In this document: positions 1 through 5,756 of the stretch, piece by piece
How positions within the stretch are numbered: the first letter of the stretch is position 1
Layout of the letters: every line of letters starts with the position of its first letter
Source of the DNA: Sinorhizobium sp.
Lineage (GTDB): Bacteria > Pseudomonadota > Alphaproteobacteria > Rhizobiales > Rhizobiaceae
Assembly (NCBI GenBank): GCA_031178305.1
Contig: JAPSJG010000233.1
Span: forward strand, 1-6,271
Direction of reading: 5' to 3'
Length of the DNA: 6,271 nt
Notes under the pieces: model-generated
What the model was told of the DNA's origin: nothing
The model's input: only the letters and a program-made list of their open reading frames with translations
Databases searched by the model: none
Position numbers and translations under genes: made by a program

Positions 1-768
1 GTTCGCAAGCTGACTTTCACCGGCTCTACCAACGTCGGCAAAATCCTGATGCGCCAGGGCGCCGACCAGATCATGAAGCTGGGCCTGGAACTCGGAGGCA
101 ATGCGCCGTTTATCGTCTTTGATGATGCCGATCTCGATGCCGCGGTCGAAGGTGCCATGGCCGCCAAGTACCGCAACAATGGGCAGACCTGCGTCTGCGC
201 CAACCGGCTCTTCGTTCAGTCCGGCATCTATGACGCCTTTGCCTCGAAGCTCGCCGCTAAGGTTCGACAGTTGACGGTTGGCGACGGATTCGAGCCGGCC
301 GTCGACGCGGGTCCGCTGATCTCGGAGAAGGCCCTCGCCAAGGTCGAAGAGCATATCGGCGACGCCGTGGCAAAGGGTGCCGAGGTGGTTCTCGGCGGCA
401 ATGCTCGAGGCGGACTGTTTTTCGAACCGACCGTCCTGACCGGAGTCACCATCGACATGAAGATTGCCCTCGAGGAAACCTTCGGACCCGTCGCCCCGCT
501 CTTCAAGTTCGAGACCGAGGAAGAAGTTATTGAAATGGCCAACAGGACCGAGTTCGGCCTGGCGTCTTATTTCTACTCCAAGGATGTGAGCAAAATCTTC
601 CGTGTGGCGGAAGCGCTGGAATACGGCATGGTCGGCATCAATACAGGCCTGATCTCTACGGAGGTCGCACCCTTCGGCGGCATCAAGCAGTCCGGACAGG
701 GCCGCGAAGGCTCCAAATATGGCATCGACGACTATGTGGAGACCAAGTATCTCTGCCTCAGTATCTGA
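1..768 (+). CDS. gabD: Succinate-semialdehyde dehydrogenase (GabD type), C-terminal part, cut by window start
   Basis: The frame is open from base 1 and gives 255 residues before the TGA at 766-768. It is the C-terminal part of an aldehyde dehydrogenase. In window numbering it has the NAD(P)-fold signature FTGSTNVGK (6-14), the general-base glutamate in LELGG (E30), the nucleophilic cysteine in GQTC (C64), the EETFGPV motif (158-164) and the ending GREGSKYGIDDYVETKYLCL typical of GabD. Aligning E30 and C64 with E. coli GabD E254 and C288 gives an offset of 224, so about 224 N-terminal residues lie outside the window and the full protein would be about 479 aa, a normal length. GabD oxidises succinate semialdehyde to succinate in the cytoplasm, the last step of GABA breakdown. 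C64 and C66 form a CxC pair, which in some SSADHs (the human enzyme) acts as a redox switch. No partner gabT is visible. A related semialdehyde dehydrogenase is possible but the C-terminus favours GabD. Confidence 0.9.
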   Translation, partial: VRKLTFTGSTNVGKILMRQGADQIMKLGLELGGNAPFIVFDDADLDAAVEGAMAAKYRNNGQTCVCANRLFVQSGIYDAFASKLAAKVRQLTVGDGFEPAVDAGPLISEKALAKVEEHIGDAVAKGAEVVLGGNARGGLFFEPTVLTGVTIDMKIALEETFGPVAPLFKFETEEEVIEMANRTEFGLASYFYSKDVSKIFRVAEALEYGMVGINTGLISTEVAPFGGIKQSGQGREGSKYGIDDYVETKYLCLSI

Positions 769-794
769 ATGCGCAGGACGCGTAGGGGTCGATC

Positions 795-842
795 TCGCGG
801 ACGTTTGCAGCGCTGTTTGACCGGGGATCGGCCTGTCCGCGA
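795..842. repeat. 8-bp inverted repeat in the gap after gabD
   Basis: TCGCGGAC (795-802) is exactly complementary to GTCCGCGA (835-842), with a 32-nt loop that itself contains a small CCG/CGG stem. It lies 27 bp after the gabD stop and 53 bp before the stop of the convergent AEC gene, so a transcript-end structure is plausible. There is no T run on either side, so it is not a classical intrinsic terminator. Nothing else is seen in the 769-894 gap. Confidence 0.35.
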
Positions 843-894
843 AGCAGCCGTACCGGCAACACCCCGCGCCTTCATCCGCCGGAATGTCGGAGTG

Positions 895-1791
895 CTATAG
901 AAGTGCCATGAGCCAAAGCGGCAGCGTCAGGCAACCGAGCAGTGTCGATTGCGCGATGAGCGTGGCCACCCTTTCGCGGTCGGCACCGTAAACTGAGGCC
1001 AGCACATGCGCCGCCGAAGCGGTCGGTAGAGCGGCAAAGAGCGTCAACACCAGGCGCGGCCCCGGCCCAACCCCCAGAAGAGTCGCGCCCAGCAATGTCG
1101 CTCCCGGCAGGACCACCAGCTTGATTGCATTCAGGGCGGCCTCGAAACGGTCCATCCGCGCGACCGCGAGCCAGTTGACGGAGGCCCCGATCGACAGAAG
1201 CGCCACTGGAACGGCCGCCTGAGCCAGCTTGGCCGCTGCTTCCATCGCGATGGCCGGCAGCTGAATTTGCAGCACTGAAAGGGAGACGCCCGCAATGCTG
1301 GCGATCAGAAAAGGGTTGGAAACAACATGGCGCAGCGTTTTCGCCCAGCTCATCTCATTGCCGCGCGACATCGCCGAAATCGCGAGAATGTTTGCCATCG
1401 GGACCGCAAGACCAATGGCGATGGACATCAAGCCGCGGTATTCGGCAGGCAGTGCCTGAACCGCGACGATCGCAATGGCGGTGTTGAACCGCCAGGCGGT
1501 CTGCCACATTCCCGCGAAATCAAGGTACTTTTCCGGACCAAGTCCACGCACGAGCCAGCCAAGCCCGCAGGCGAACAGCATGCCCGCCCAGGCGCCCAGG
1601 CCGATCACCGTCAGGTCCGTCGTCGAGGGCGGGCTGCGTAGCGCGCTGGCAAAGATGAGGGCGGGAAACAGCAGGTGGAAATTGAGCTTGTCGACGCCCT
1701 GCCACCCGGCCGCCGGTAATGTGCGGCGCAGCAGCCCACCGGTGATCAGCAGTAGAAAGTCGGGCAGCAGGGCAAGAATGACAGGGGGCAT
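895..1791 (-). CDS. AEC (auxin efflux carrier) family permease
   Basis: A 298-aa, strongly hydrophobic inner-membrane protein with the ten-helix pattern of the AEC family, which carries small organic acids, amino acids or malonate-type solutes. Visible hallmarks: an N-terminal helix followed by LLRR (20-23); KLNFHLLFPALIF (35-47), matching the family's 'lPalLF' segment; WRFNTAIAIVA (100-110); the helix-breaking PxxN crossover motif (P131, N134); NPFLIASIAG (159-168); LLSIGA (198-203); LPTASAAHVLA (255-265); and STLLGCLTLPLW (282-293). Length is normal. It begins 4 bp after the stop of the upstream aminotransferase, so the two are almost certainly one transcript. The GAGGAG Shine-Dalgarno abuts the ATG with no spacer, and an in-frame stop (1804-1806) rules out an upstream start, so translation probably depends on coupling to the aminotransferase. 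Family assignment is secure. Substrate and direction (export or import) are not. Confidence 0.88.
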   Translation of the reverse strand: MPPVILALLPDFLLLITGGLLRRTLPAAGWQGVDKLNFHLLFPALIFASALRSPPSTTDLTVIGLGAWAGMLFACGLGWLVRGLGPEKYLDFAGMWQTAWRFNTAIAIVAVQALPAEYRGLMSIAIGLAVPMANILAISAMSRGNEMSWAKTLRHVVSNPFLIASIAGVSLSVLQIQLPAIAMEAAAKLAQAAVPVALLSIGASVNWLAVARMDRFEAALNAIKLVVLPGATLLGATLLGVGPGPRLVLTLFAALPTASAAHVLASVYGADRERVATLIAQSTLLGCLTLPLWLMALL

Positions 1792-1795
1792 CTCC

Positions 1796-3010
1796 TCACT
1801 CGTTCAGCGCGGCCACGAGCCGTGCGGCGGCAGTGGCCAACGCCTCTGCGTCCAGGCCGGCAAAGCAGAGGCGTAGCCGGTTACCGAAGCGTGCGTCGCG
1901 GTTCAGCGCGAAGGACGGGCCGGGCGCGTAGAGCACGTTCTGTTTCAGGACACGTTCAAACAAGCCCTCAATCGCGGTGTCTTCCGGCAGGGCCGGGAAC
2001 AGGAACATGCCGCCCGCCGCGGGCTCAAAGGAGAAGCCGGCGGCGCCGAGCACCGCAGCCAGCCGGTCATGGCGTGCCGCGTAGAGCCCCCGCACCCGGG
2101 TAAGATGCCGATCCAGTCGGTCGAGTTCGAGGTAGCGCAGCGCCACCCGTTGCGCCAGGGAATTGGGCTGCAGATCCCCGGCTTGCCGCAGCTCGGTCAT
2201 CGGACCGGTAACGGTCGGCGGCGCGGCCGCCCAGCCAAGCCGCAGACCCGGTGCCAGGGTTTTCGAAAGACTTCCCGCCCAGATTACGATACTGCCCTGA
2301 ACCTGCGCCGACAGCTCCACAAGCGCGGCGGGCGGCGCCTCCGCATGACAGAGCGCGCGATAGGGGTCGTCTTCGATCACGGGAACGCGATGCGCCGCGC
2401 AAAGCTCCAGGACGCGCTTTCGCACCGCAAGGCCCCAGGTCTCGCCTCCCGGATTGGAGAAGGTGGGCTGCGCGTATAGCGCGGCCACCTCTCCCCGGCC
2501 GAGGGCCCTGCTCAGGTCGGCGAGTTCGGGATCGTCCGCCTTCAGCCGATAGGCTTCAACCCGCAGCCCCGCCGCCGCGCAGATCGAAAGGATCGCGGGA
2601 TAGATCGGCTCCGGGAGCAGAACTGTGCTGCCGGGGCGGGCGAGGCTGCGCAGCGCCAGATCAACCGCCTGCTGCGCGCCCGAGGTCACGATCAGCCGAT
2701 GGCCACGAGGGCGGGTCGGAGTCAATGCCTCCAGGGCCGCGATAAGCTGCGGGTCGCCCGCACTCGGGCCGTAGCTCCAGGCAGCAGCATCGGCGGCGGC
2801 TCGACGGCTCGCCTCCGTCAAACCCTCAGTGTCATAAGCATCCGGCGAGGGATGTCCGCTGGCCAGATTGAGCATGCCCGGGCGGGCGGCATAGGGGAAG
2901 AGCGCTCGCAGAGGGTTTTCCGGGATTGCCAGCACCAGCGGCGAGAGATCGGGGGAGAAGGCTTGGGTTCTCAAAGGCGTACCTGTCGGCAGATGTTGCA
3001 TCTGACACAT
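1796..3010 (-). CDS. PLP-dependent aminotransferase, class I/II (LysN/MocR-like group)
   Basis: A 404-aa fold-type I aminotransferase, probably cytoplasmic and dimeric, moving an amino group between an amino acid and a 2-oxo acid. In order: substrate-side YGPSAGDPQLIAAL (80-93); VTSGAQQAVDLA (108-119), the PLP-phosphate segment; QPTFSNPGG (181-189) with the cofactor-contacting N186; IEDDPY (212-217), whose D214 and Y217 contact the PLP ring; SLSKTLAPGLRLGW (247-260), with Schiff-base lysine K250; and NRLRLCFAG (377-385), where R380 should bind the substrate carboxylate. The pattern matches 2-aminoadipate aminotransferases and the enzyme half of MocR regulators, but there is no N-terminal wHTH domain. 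The usual NPTG motif reads NPGG here. M1 (ATG 3010) has a cramped AGGA just upstream. M4 (ATG at 3001) has the same AGGA ten bases away and is an equally good start. It heads a two-gene unit with the AEC permease, divergent from a LysR regulator. Substrate unknown. Confidence 0.9.
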   Translation of the reverse strand: MCQMQHLPTGTPLRTQAFSPDLSPLVLAIPENPLRALFPYAARPGMLNLASGHPSPDAYDTEGLTEASRRAAADAAAWSYGPSAGDPQLIAALEALTPTRPRGHRLIVTSGAQQAVDLALRSLARPGSTVLLPEPIYPAILSICAAAGLRVEAYRLKADDPELADLSRALGRGEVAALYAQPTFSNPGGETWGLAVRKRVLELCAAHRVPVIEDDPYRALCHAEAPPAALVELSAQVQGSIVIWAGSLSKTLAPGLRLGWAAAPPTVTGPMTELRQAGDLQPNSLAQRVALRYLELDRLDRHLTRVRGLYAARHDRLAAVLGAAGFSFEPAAGGMFLFPALPEDTAIEGLFERVLKQNVLYAPGPSFALNRDARFGNRLRLCFAGLDAEALATAAARLVAALNE

Positions 3011-3060
3011 GTCCTATGCGAATGCATTGGCATGGAAAAATAGCTTCAGGTTATGAGGCA
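3011..3060. promoter_or_regulatory. Divergent promoter/operator region with an 18-bp palindrome
   Basis: This short gap separates the aminotransferase (-) from the LysR gene (+), so both promoters must sit in it or just beyond it. At 3016-3033 it carries ATGC-G-AATGCATT-G-GCAT, an inverted repeat in which only the symmetric pair 3020/3029 fails to match; the inner AATGCATT is perfect. This is a likely binding site for the adjacent LysR protein, which would repress itself and control the divergent unit, as LysR proteins commonly do. The spacing (ATGC-N10-GCAT) is not the textbook T-N11-A box. No convincing -35/-10 pair is visible for either direction; the best is CTGACA (3002-3007), without a good -10. 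Confidence 0.5.
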
Positions 3061-3957
3061 ATGGAAAATTTCTTTAATCTTCCCTCTTCAGCGCTTCGGC
3101 TCTTGCTGCAGATCAGCCGGACCGGGAACCTGACGGAGGCGGCGCAGGCCTGCGGCATCAGTCAGCCCGCCGCCAGCAAGGCGATTGCGCGGGCGGAGGC
3201 GCATAGCGGACTTACACTGGTGCGGCGCGACCGGCGCCCGCTGAGCCTGACCGCCGAGGGACGGATCCTTGCCGATTACGCGCAGCGGCAGGAAGAGATG
3301 GCGCGCGCCACCTGGCGCGCGCTGGAGGAGAGCCGCGCGCAAGGCCGGGGTCTTGTGCGTATCGCCTCTTTCGGCGCCTCCGCCTCGACGCATATCCTGC
3401 CTGCGCTGGTCGCGGCCGTTTCCCGCAGCCGCCCGATGCTGCGGGTGGAGATCTCGGAAAGCGCCGATCAGCCTAGCCTGCAGGCGCTGCGCGACGGGCT
3501 GGCGGATTTCGCCATCGCGGTCGAACACGATGCACCCGATCTCGAAATGATGCCGGTCGCGCGTGATCGGCTGGTCGCGCTGGTCCGGCAAGGCGACCCG
3601 CTAGCAAATCGCGCGATGTTGGATGCTGCAACACTCTCCCGGTGCGATTTCATCCTGACCAAGGGCGGCAGCGAACCGCTGGTGCGGGCCTGGTTCGCGC
3701 GGGCGGGCCATGAACCGAGTGTGTGCCACAACATCCAGCAGATCACCTCCATTCTTGCTATGGTCCGCGCCGGAATGGGGGCTTCGGTTATCGCCGAAAT
3801 GGCGGTTCCCGAAACCCACGCCGGCGTTGCCGTCATTCCGCTTACGCCCGAGCAGCCGAGAGTGATCTGCCTGGCACGACGGCAAGGCTCATTCGCCTCG
3901 TACGCAGCCGAGTTGCTCTGGAAGGTGGCTTTGGAGAGATCAAAAGCGGAGCTGTAA
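3061..3957 (+). CDS. LysR-type transcriptional regulator
   Basis: A 298-aa DNA-binding regulator of normal LysR length. The N-terminal winged HTH covers about residues 5-64: ALRLLLQISRTGNLTEAAQ (11-29) is the start of the HTH, ISQPAASKAIARAE (33-46) is the recognition helix, and LVRRDRRPLSLTAEGR (53-68) is the wing. A linker helix follows to about residue 90. The ligand-binding domain begins at LVRIASFGASAS (98-109) and continues through ALRDGLADFAIAV (142-154), typical of the periplasmic-binding-like fold, to the helix ILAMVRAGMGASVIAEM (231-247). I chose the ATG at 3061 because it gives the family N-terminus; GAGG (3055-3058) lies very close and CAGG (3047-3050) at ten bases is the other possible Shine-Dalgarno. 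The frame is open further upstream, but that part overlaps the divergent gene and is not LysR-like. From position it is expected to control the aminotransferase-AEC unit in response to its substrate. The effector is unknown. Confidence 0.92.
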   Translation: MENFFNLPSSALRLLLQISRTGNLTEAAQACGISQPAASKAIARAEAHSGLTLVRRDRRPLSLTAEGRILADYAQRQEEMARATWRALEESRAQGRGLVRIASFGASASTHILPALVAAVSRSRPMLRVEISESADQPSLQALRDGLADFAIAVEHDAPDLEMMPVARDRLVALVRQGDPLANRAMLDAATLSRCDFILTKGGSEPLVRAWFARAGHEPSVCHNIQQITSILAMVRAGMGASVIAEMAVPETHAGVAVIPLTPEQPRVICLARRQGSFASYAAELLWKVALERSKAEL

Positions 3958-3986
3958 CGGCACCTCATCGTGCCTGCCGCTGATGC

Positions 3987-4010
3987 TGGAGCTCGCCCGG
4001 GCGAGTTCCA
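3987..4010. terminator. 24-bp palindrome between convergent genes, possible bidirectional transcript end
   Basis: Bases 3987-4010 read the same on both strands except for one pair (3991/4006); the central 14 bp (3992-4005, CTCGCCCGGGCGAG) are perfect. As RNA this is a ten-pair stem (one G-U) with a CCGG loop. It lies 30 bp after the LysR stop and about 100 bp past the stop of the convergent 97-aa gene. A T run is lacking on both sides, so it is either a transcript-stabilising hairpin, a Rho-assisted end, or a dyad site for a protein. A smaller GGCAC/GTGCC hairpin sits at 3959-3974. The rest of the 3958-4108 gap shows nothing recognisable. Confidence 0.4.
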
Positions 4011-4108
4011 ACACCTCCCCAGCCGCGAGGAGGACACCCGCGCGGCGGTCGTGTGTTCCCGTCATGATCAGGCATTCAGCCAATCCATTTCAGCTGAACT
4101 GGTGGCCA

Positions 4109-4402
4109 TCACGCATCCTCGCCGGCTCCACTCAGAACGCTGAGCAGGGCCGCGCATTGCGGGTCTCCACTATCGAGAAGCTCCGCCGGTGCGGTGCGGC
4201 CGATCGCAATATTGGCGACAGTGGCCGCCGCCCAGCCGTAGTCGCCGACGGCGCGCTCGATCAGTTGCGGCCCCTGGGAGGTCAGGCAGGCCTGGGATTG
4301 CCGAATGATCTCCACGGGAAGCCTCGCGCGCTCGACTTGCTCCTGGATCTGGGCTTGCAGCGGATCGACGACGAGAAGGGCAAAAATCCAATCCGAGGTC
4401 AT
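4109..4402 (-). CDS. Hypothetical 97-aa protein downstream of terC
   Basis: I do not recognise a named family. The product is a soluble, mildly acidic protein starting MTSDWIFALLVVDPLQAQIQ, with amphipathic helical stretches (about 12-50), a GDYGWAAATVANIAIG segment (53-68) and an acidic tail GAGEDA. There are two cysteines (C39 and C83), no signal peptide and no convincing membrane span, although residues 5-13 are hydrophobic. Evidence that it is real: a strong Shine-Dalgarno AGAAGGA (4415-4409) six bases before the ATG, a normal residue mix, and a frame that fits the gap between its neighbours. It begins 48 bp after the terC stop on the same strand with no terminator visible between, so it is probably read from the terC transcript. 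Its link to TerC function is only positional. Confidence 0.65.
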   Translation of the reverse strand: MTSDWIFALLVVDPLQAQIQEQVERARLPVEIIRQSQACLTSQGPQLIERAVGDYGWAAATVANIAIGRTAPAELLDSGDPQCAALLSVLSGAGEDA

Positions 4403-4408
4403 ATCTGT

Positions 4409-4415
4409 TCCTTCT
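4409..4415 (-). promoter_or_regulatory. Strong ribosome binding site of the 97-aa gene
   Basis: AGAAGGA on the minus strand, six bases before the ATG at 4402. It is one of the best Shine-Dalgarno sequences in the window and is the main reason for accepting the small gene as real. Confidence 0.65.
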
Positions 4416-4450
4416 AGTTAACGGTGTTTTTGGGAGCAGAGCCCGTCACG

Positions 4451-5434
4451 TCATGCAGGCTGCTGCTGATCCCGCGTCTTCACGAGGCTCCAGACCACGC
4501 CGGCAGCTATGATCGCGAAGGTGACGCCGAGCGAGAGGGCGGCGGGGAATTTTTCAAGACCCATCAGATCGGCGACGAAGATCTTCGAGCCGATGAAGAT
4601 CAGGACGGTGGCGAGCGCAGGCTTCAGATAACGGAAGCGATGGATCATCGCCGCGAGCGCGAAATAGAGGGCGCGAAGACCGAGGATCGCGAAGATGTTC
4701 GAGGTGTAGACGATGAACGGATCTGTGGTGATCGCGAAAATAGCGGGGACCGAATCCACGGCGAAGATGACGTCGGCCACCTCGACCATGACGAGCGCCA
4801 TGAAGAGAGGCGTGATGAACCAGGTCACCTTGCCGGTCCTTGGGTGTGCCTTCTTCACGAAAAACCGCTCACCGTGGTGCTCGTCGGTGACATTGAAGCG
4901 ATTGCGCATGAAGCGGACGAGCATGTTTTTCGAGACGTCGGGCTCAGCCTCCTTGATAACCAGCATCTTGATGCCGGTGACGATCAGGAAGGCGGCGAAG
5001 ATATAAAGAACCCAGGCGAATTCGGTGACCAGCGTCGCGCCGACGCCAATCATGATGGCGCGCAGCACGATGACGCCGAGAATTCCCCAGAAGAGCACCC
5101 GGTGCTGGTAGATACGCGGCACGGCGAAGAAGGAGAAGATCAGGGCGATGACGAAGACATTGTCGAGCGCCAGCGTCTTTTCGACGACGAAGCCTGTCAG
5201 ATAGGCAAGGCCGGCCTCGGAGCCGACATACCACCACACCCAGCCACCGAAGGCGAGGCCGAGTGCGATATAGAGAGCAGAAAGCTTGACGCTTTCCCGT
5301 ACGCCGATTTCCTTGTTCTGCTTATGGAGAATACCAAGGTCGAACGACAGGATGGCGATGACCAGGACGAAAAAGCTCGACCACATCCAGAGCGGCGTTC
5401 CCAGCCACTCGACGAACAAAAGAGAGAGATCCAA
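4451..5434 (-). CDS. TerC/Alx-family integral membrane protein (putative Mn2+ or metal exporter)
   Basis: A 327-aa polytopic inner-membrane protein of the TerC family, similar throughout to E. coli Alx (YgjT, 321 aa), which is linked to Mn2+ export and alkaline response. About nine membrane helices are visible: roughly 14-36, 50-70, 78-105, 113-133, 138-160, then a charged cytoplasmic loop (161-203), 204-225, 238-262, 268-290 and 297-317. Diagnostic acidic membrane motifs are EKTLALDNVFV (85-95; E85, D91, N92) and the EVADVIFAVDSVPAIFA stretch (218-234; E218, D221, D227), followed by TTDPFIVYTSNIFAILGLRA (236-255). I place the start at TTG 5434, because AGGGGA (5446-5441) lies exactly six bases before it and the protein then begins MDLSLLFVEWLG, as expected. 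The frame continues to an ATG at 5521, but that would add 29 non-family residues encoded by the structured leader. Likely regulated through that leader. Family assignment is firm; the ion is inferred. Confidence 0.9.
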   Translation of the reverse strand: MDLSLLFVEWLGTPLWMWSSFFVLVIAILSFDLGILHKQNKEIGVRESVKLSALYIALGLAFGGWVWWYVGSEAGLAYLTGFVVEKTLALDNVFVIALIFSFFAVPRIYQHRVLFWGILGVIVLRAIMIGVGATLVTEFAWVLYIFAAFLIVTGIKMLVIKEAEPDVSKNMLVRFMRNRFNVTDEHHGERFFVKKAHPRTGKVTWFITPLFMALVMVEVADVIFAVDSVPAIFAITTDPFIVYTSNIFAILGLRALYFALAAMIHRFRYLKPALATVLIFIGSKIFVADLMGLEKFPAALSLGVTFAIIAAGVVWSLVKTRDQQQPA

Positions 5435-5519
5435 AGACAATCCCCTATCGGCACTGGTTGTCGGAAAAAAGGTCCGACATCGCAAGAGTGCCGAGGCTCT
5501 CGCCAGAGGGGCCCGGACC
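5435..5519 (-). promoter_or_regulatory. Structured 5' leader of terC, candidate riboswitch or attenuator
   Basis: On the terC transcript the bases just before the start can form a nested branched fold. P1 pairs CCCCU (5511-5507) with AGGGG (5446-5442), which is the Shine-Dalgarno. P2 is GGC-GAGA-GCC (5504-5495), capped by a GNRA loop. P3 pairs UCGGCACU (5494-5487) with AGUGCCGA (5455-5448), eight perfect pairs. P4 pairs UGUCGGA (5479-5473) with UCCGACA (5465-5459), seven perfect pairs around a CCUUUUU loop. A competing stem, GGUCCG (5519-5514) with CGGACC (5476-5471), is followed directly by UUUUUU (5470-5465), the layout of an intrinsic terminator. The two folds share bases and exclude each other. 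TerC/Alx genes elsewhere carry Mn2+-sensing yybP-ykoY leaders, but I do not see that class's conserved GGGGAGUAG loop here. The pairings are seen directly; the switching role is inferred. Confidence 0.5.
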
Positions 5520-5577
5520 AACGGGTTGCTGTACAGATTGTAAATTCATCCCCGGGCGTCAAGGGGAGGGCCCGGAC
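5509..5577. repeat. Direct repeat GGGCCCGGAC x2 around the terC promoter region
   Basis: GGGCCCGGAC occurs at 5509-5518 and again at 5568-5577, 59 bp apart, both preceded by AG. The first copy overlaps the 5' arm of the terminator-like stem in the terC leader. The second lies just upstream of the candidate -35. It could be a paired protein site, or the trace of a small duplication. Confidence 0.4.
5537..5562 (-). promoter_or_regulatory. Candidate terC promoter
   Basis: On the minus strand TTGACG (5562-5557) resembles a -35 box, preceded by C as in many alphaproteobacterial promoters, and TACAAT (5542-5537) resembles a -10. The spacer is only 14 bp, shorter than the usual 16-18, so one of the boxes may be wrong or an activator may be needed. 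If used, transcription would begin near 5530 and give a leader of about 95 nt containing the whole folded region. Confidence 0.3.
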
Positions 5578-5586
5578 TTATTTGGC

Positions 5587-5616
5587 CAATGGGCTTATGC
5601 ACATATCGGCCCACTG
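5587..5616. repeat. Inverted repeat upstream of the terC promoter region
   Basis: CAATGGGC (5587-5594) faces GCCCACTG (5609-5616), seven of eight positions complementary and the eighth a G-T. The 14-nt interior holds TATG-CA-CATA (5596-5605), itself palindromic. The perfect TTGGCCAA (5582-5589) overlaps its left edge. An operator upstream of terC or a transcript hairpin is possible. Between here and the hairpin at 5721 (5617-5720) I see no gene or other structure. Confidence 0.3.
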
Positions 5617-5720
5617 CCAGTCATAGCCGAGGGGAGGCGGCCTCCAGATGGCCCGTCGCTTCACTTCAACGAATTTCCGTTAGGATGGGGAATCCTCTGC
5701 ATCCGCTGGAAAATCGGTCA

Positions 5721-5743
5721 GCGTGCTGGTAGCACCAGCACGC
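5721..5743 (-). terminator. Strong hairpin after the NTF2-like remnant
   Basis: GCGTGCTGGT (5721-5730) and ACCAGCACGC (5734-5743) are perfectly complementary with a 3-nt loop. The hairpin sits 13 bp past the stop of the minus-strand NTF2-like frame, where a terminator would be expected. The following minus-strand bases, TGACCGATTTTCC, have only a short, displaced T run, so termination may be weak. On the plus strand it is followed by a pyrimidine-rich stretch ending in TTATTTTT. Confidence 0.55.
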
Positions 5744-5756
5744 CGACTTCGCTTCC

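Noticed and set aside
2251..2745. Plus-strand open frame of 164 codons inside the aminotransferase
   Set aside because: Arg/Pro-rich low-complexity product typical of an off-frame reading of GC-rich DNA, on top of an aminotransferase with all catalytic motifs.
2926..3060. N-terminal extension of the LysR gene to an ATG at 2926
   Set aside because: The added 45 residues are not LysR-like, overlap the divergent aminotransferase and would remove the promoter region. The ATG at 3061 gives the standard family N-terminus.
3983..4417. A 144-codon plus-strand open frame opposite the 97-aa gene
   Set aside because: No family resemblance and no Shine-Dalgarno. It is rich in R, S and P, as in antisense of GC-rich coding DNA. 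The minus-strand frame has the better ribosome site.
5435..5521. ATG at 5521 as the terC start
   Set aside because: It adds residues with no TerC resemblance and has no good Shine-Dalgarno, and it lies in a region with strong RNA pairing. TTG 5434 has AGGGGA at ideal distance.
5435..5620. A canonical yybP-ykoY Mn2+ riboswitch upstream of terC
   Set aside because: It was expected from the gene family, but I could not find the conserved GGGGAGUAG-type loop on the terC strand, so I report only an unclassified structured leader.
4424..5626. A 400-codon plus-strand open frame covering the whole of terC
   Set aside because: It is longer than terC, but its product is almost all D, E, H, R and Q with no domain pattern, as expected from the antisense of a hydrophobic membrane gene. 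The minus-strand frame has clear TerC motifs, so this is a shadow.
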